Made by a program: the position numbers and the translations under genes. Shown here one piece after another: positions 61,701-64,000 of a stretch of DNA of 64,000 bases (position 1 is its first letter; the number at the start of each line of letters is the position of its first letter). Under the pieces are notes generated by a model that saw only the letters and a list, made by a program, of their open reading frames with translations, did not search any database and was not told the origin of the DNA. The DNA is from Shimwellia blattae DSM 4481 = NBRC 105725 (GTDB taxonomy: Bacteria; Pseudomonadota; Gammaproteobacteria; Enterobacterales; Enterobacteriaceae), in assembly GCF_000262305.1 (NCBI RefSeq), contig NC_017910.1, positions 744,001-808,000 of the forward strand. The letters are read 5' to 3'.

Positions 61701-61727
61701 AAAGCCCGCGATGTCATCGCGGGCTTT
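61701..61727 (-). terminator. Terminator of ygdR
   Basis: Thirteen-base perfect stem (AAAGCCCGCGATG / CATCGCGGGCTTT); on the minus strand it runs into TTTTTTA. Located six bases after the ygdR stop. Confidence 0.9.
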
Positions 61728-61732
61728 AGGGG

Positions 61733-61951
61733 TTATCGTTCAATAATTTGTGAAATGTCATTACGGTTTATTTGTAGTTCATTGCCCTGCAGATCGTGAT
61801 AGCGGATAAGGCCGGTATCGTTATCCAGCTGCGGTTTTCCGGCGGTGAGGATCATTCGTCCGTCTTTGGTTGCCATCACATAATCACTGCTGCAACCTGA
61901 TACGGCGAATACCATTCCCACGGCTGAAATCGCAACAGCCCAGTTCTTCAT
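61733..61951 (-). CDS. ygdR: YgdI/YgdR family lipoprotein
   Basis: A 72-residue lipoprotein. Lipobox AVSGCSS puts the lipid-bearing Cys near residue 20; the mature part is a small SH3-like domain (MATKDGRMILTAGKPQLDNDTG) typical of YgdI/YgdR (DUF903). Function unknown. AAGGAGG lies upstream of ATG 61951. Confidence 0.93.
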   Translation of the reverse strand: MKNWAVAISAVGMVFAVSGCSSDYVMATKDGRMILTAGKPQLDNDTGLIRYHDLQGNELQINRNDISQIIER

Positions 61952-62101
61952 CAGCAAGCCTCCTTCTTTCTGGTGGGTGAGTTTCCGGAAGAAATCCAGT
62001 TATCAGTATGAACCGGAAGATAAATAGGGGGAAAGGGGTATTATCTGAAATCGCACAGAAGGGTGGAAAACGCCGCCCCTGGCGGGGCAGCGTGGCGGGA
62101 T

Positions 62102-62815
62102 TTACAGGGGATTTTTTTTATTGCGTACCAGGTTCAGCCCTTCTACCGCCATAGAGAAGAACATGGCGAAATACATATAACCCTTGGGCACGTGAATATC
62201 GCAGCTTTCAAGGATCAGGGTAAAGCCCACCAGAATCAGAAAGGACAGGGCCAGCATCTTGATGGAGGGGTGACGCTCCACAAAGTCACCGATAGGTTTC
62301 GCGGCAAACATCATCACGCTTACGGCAATCACTACCGCCGCCATCATAATAAACAGATGATCAGACAGCCCGACTGCGGTAATCACCGAATCGAGGCTGA
62401 AGATAATATCCAACAGCATTATCTGCACGATGGCGCCAAACAGGGTATGGACATTGGTCTTAACCCCTTCTTCTTCCCCTTCGATGGTTTCGTGGATCTC
62501 TTTGGACGCCTTCCAGATAAGAAACAGCCCGCCGAGCAGTAAAATCACATCCCGGGCGGAGAAGTCCATACCCGCGATGCTAAACAGCGTAATCGTCAGG
62601 TGGGAGAGCCAGGCGATACTGGCCAGCAGCGCCAGGCGCATAACCATGGCCGCCAGCAGCCCCAGACGGCGGGCCTTGTTTTGTTGTGCCCGGGGGAGTT
62701 TTGCCACCACCAGGGTAAGAAAAATAATATTGTCTATGCCGAGAACAATCTCCAGCACTGTCAATGTCCCCAGCGCCAGCCAGGCGTTAGGGTCAGTTAC
62801 CCATGCAAATAACAT
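62102..62815 (-). CDS. ygdQ: TerC family membrane protein YgdQ
   Basis: A 237-residue inner membrane protein with seven or so helices and TerC motifs (LEIVLGIDNIIFL with acidic residues, and LLDIIFSLDSVITAVG). Members are linked to metal (Mn) homeostasis; YgdQ itself is uncharacterised. ATG 62815 gives MLFAWVTDPNAWLALG as in E. coli. Confidence 0.94.
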   Translation of the reverse strand: MLFAWVTDPNAWLALGTLTVLEIVLGIDNIIFLTLVVAKLPRAQQNKARRLGLLAAMVMRLALLASIAWLSHLTITLFSIAGMDFSARDVILLLGGLFLIWKASKEIHETIEGEEEGVKTNVHTLFGAIVQIMLLDIIFSLDSVITAVGLSDHLFIMMAAVVIAVSVMMFAAKPIGDFVERHPSIKMLALSFLILVGFTLILESCDIHVPKGYMYFAMFFSMAVEGLNLVRNKKNPL

Positions 62816-62881
62816 CTGAAATCCTGCCAAAACGAAAAGCGTAATTATACGCGCATGCAGCCAGCCGACAAACGGACGACA

Positions 62882-63583
62882 CTATTTATTCTCCGGGCTG
62901 AAAAAGTGGCGGGCCAGCAGCGCGCCGGTGAAGTTTTTCTTCAGGTAGAATCCCCGGGGCAGGGTGAGGATCGGCTCGCCACTGGCGCCGATGGCCTCGG
63001 TCAGTGCTTTGCTGTTTGCCGCCTTGGGGCGCAACTGCATCACTTCCCCGTGGCGGGCGGTGATACGCTCGACCTGGCCCAGGACAATTAAATCCATCAG
63101 CTCTTCCCAGTCCCGGCGCAGCTGTTCATCCTCTTCGGGGGAGGGGCTCCACAACAGCGGCGCTCCGACCCGGCGCTCCGCCAGCGGGATCTGGCGCTCT
63201 CCTTCTACCGGCACCCACAGCACCCGCTGTAATTTATGCCTGACGTGGCTGCTCTCCCAGGTGACCCCCGTATTGCCGGTCAGCGGTGCCACACAGACAA
63301 ACGTGGTTTCCAGCGGGCGGCCAGAACTGTCGATGGGGATAGTTTTTAGCTCCACGCCAATGGCGGCGAAATCCTGCTCGGGTTTACTGCCGGCGCTGGC
63401 ACCCAGCCACATCTCCAGCAATACCCCAATCCAGCCCTTATCGCGGCGCAAATCATCCGGCACCGGCAGCCCGGCCAGCGCTGCCAGCTCACCCAGGCTG
63501 TAGCCTGCCAGCGCCTCGGCCTGGCGGCGCAAGACCTGTTCGCTTTGTGGGGGGGTAAGGGGAATTTGCAGTGAGGCTGGCAT
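62882..63583 (-). CDS. mutH: DNA mismatch repair endonuclease MutH
   Basis: A 233-residue endonuclease nicking the unmethylated strand at hemimethylated GATC in MutHLS repair. Catalytic Asp71, Glu78 and Lys80 lie in EQDFAAIGVELKTIPID. Length and order match E. coli MutH. The upstream region carries DnaA boxes. Confidence 0.97.
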   Translation of the reverse strand: MPASLQIPLTPPQSEQVLRRQAEALAGYSLGELAALAGLPVPDDLRRDKGWIGVLLEMWLGASAGSKPEQDFAAIGVELKTIPIDSSGRPLETTFVCVAPLTGNTGVTWESSHVRHKLQRVLWVPVEGERQIPLAERRVGAPLLWSPSPEEDEQLRRDWEELMDLIVLGQVERITARHGEVMQLRPKAANSKALTEAIGASGEPILTLPRGFYLKKNFTGALLARHFFSPENK

Positions 63584-63639
63584 ATCGGTTCCTGAATTAT
63601 GAGACGTACAAAAAACGACCAGTTAATCGGCGCCCGGTA

Positions 63640-63970
63640 AGCAGGCGCTGAGATTTACGGGATAACTGTATTAATGGCATGATTTTTATTATTTTTTTGG
63701 CAATCTCCGGCGGAAATATTTTTTCTGCCGCTGGGTTTTCCAGTTCTGGTCACTGACAATGAACAGGATCTTACACCAGTTTATCCACAGAAAAATGGGA
63801 TAACTGTGAAAACTGACAACTACTGGTTCGATTTACAGCCTTGACGAGTGACGAAAGTCTATTTTTCGACGGTTTTGTGATTAACTTACTGGCACAATCT
63901 GTGGATAAAAACGGCGCTGTCTGATCTTTGAGCAGTGCGACGATCCTTGCTGTGACAGATATCACAACCG
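63640..63970. other. DARS2, DnaA-reactivating sequence
   Basis: In E. coli DARS2 lies between mutH and rppH, exactly this interval. Two perfect DnaA boxes are seen: TTATCCACA at 63781-63789 (plus) and TGTGGATAA at 63900-63908 (minus). A weaker inverted box (ATGGGATAA) sits at 63795-63803, five bases from the first, and a GGGATAACTGT repeat occurs at 63659 and 63798. DARS2 promotes exchange of DnaA-ADP to DnaA-ATP and so times initiation. IHF and Fis sites could not be placed. rppH itself is beyond the window end. Confidence 0.85.
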
Positions 63971-64000
63971 GTGTCTTTACGCCGTGATTAACTAAATTAA

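Noticed and set aside
63640..63970. Replication origin, because of perfect DnaA boxes.
   Set aside because: The neighbours are those of DARS2, and there is no AT-rich unwinding element with 13-mers, no mioC/mnmG and no dense GATC.
1..64000. Search for CRISPR arrays, insertion sequences, prophage genes, tRNA and rRNA.
   Set aside because: No spaced direct repeats, transposase or phage proteins, or tRNA/rRNA-like sequences were seen.

Overview
The window is chromosomal DNA from a member of the Enterobacteriaceae. The right third follows the Escherichia coli order around 64 min: mutH, ygdQ, ygdR, tas, lplT, aas, an Omr small RNA, galR, lysA, lysR, kduD, kduI, yqeF. The proteins match E. coli closely, but the left part carries loci absent from E. 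coli K-12, so this is a relative and not E. coli itself. A Shimwellia-like or Enterobacter-like genus is a guess from gene content only. I saw no insertion sequence, prophage, CRISPR array, tRNA or rRNA.

Left part (1-25.7 kb), accessory metabolism. The 3' end of an iron-type ABC ATPase gene is followed by a full arsenic operon (arsRDABC). It runs head-on into a 13-gene minus-strand operon (15764 to 4836) for a GRM2-type choline-degrading bacterial microcompartment. That operon has three near-identical BMC shell genes, aldehyde dehydrogenase, vertex protein, alcohol dehydrogenase, a long (type II) choline trimethylamine-lyase with its activase, a fourth shell protein, a PduL-type phosphotransacylase, a protein of unknown function and two SMR transporters. 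Upstream on the same strand are a ToxR-like membrane regulator with a partner protein, and a TetR repressor. Then, on the plus strand, come asrABC (anaerobic sulfite reductase), a TSUP transporter, a DUF1537 acid-sugar kinase and a DeoR-type regulator. A manganese-dependent pyrophosphatase gene with a terminator-like hairpin in its leader, and an unknown gene, follow on the minus strand.

Middle (26-49 kb), regulators and transport. ygiW diverges from qseBC. uxuR, uxuB and uxuA (mannonate branch of hexuronate breakdown) carry two UxuR-type operators. A LacI regulator, an NhaC antiporter and a MalY-type C-S lyase form a unit with a LacI-style operator. A compact operon holds a sodium-solute symporter, its small partner, a GntR regulator and a creatininase-fold hydrolase. 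fiu-ybiX (catecholate iron uptake, Fur box), a second methionine-type ABC transporter (met boxes; binding protein without a lipobox), a CsgD-like regulator, and a CLC-type fluoride antiporter gene preceded by a recognisable fluoride riboswitch complete this part.

Right part (49-64 kb), conserved backbone. yqeF, kduI and kduD (KdgR box), a kdgF-like cupin gene with its own KdgR box, lysR/lysA, galR with two GalR operators, one OmrA/B-type sRNA, aas-lplT, tas, ygdR, ygdQ and mutH. The last 400 bases lie in the mutH-rppH interval, carry perfect DnaA boxes and correspond to DARS2, a DnaA-reactivating locus. Functionally the window combines anaerobic choline and sulfite use with plant-polysaccharide uronate breakdown (kdgF, kduI, kduD, uxuAB), iron and methionine uptake, and arsenic and fluoride resistance.
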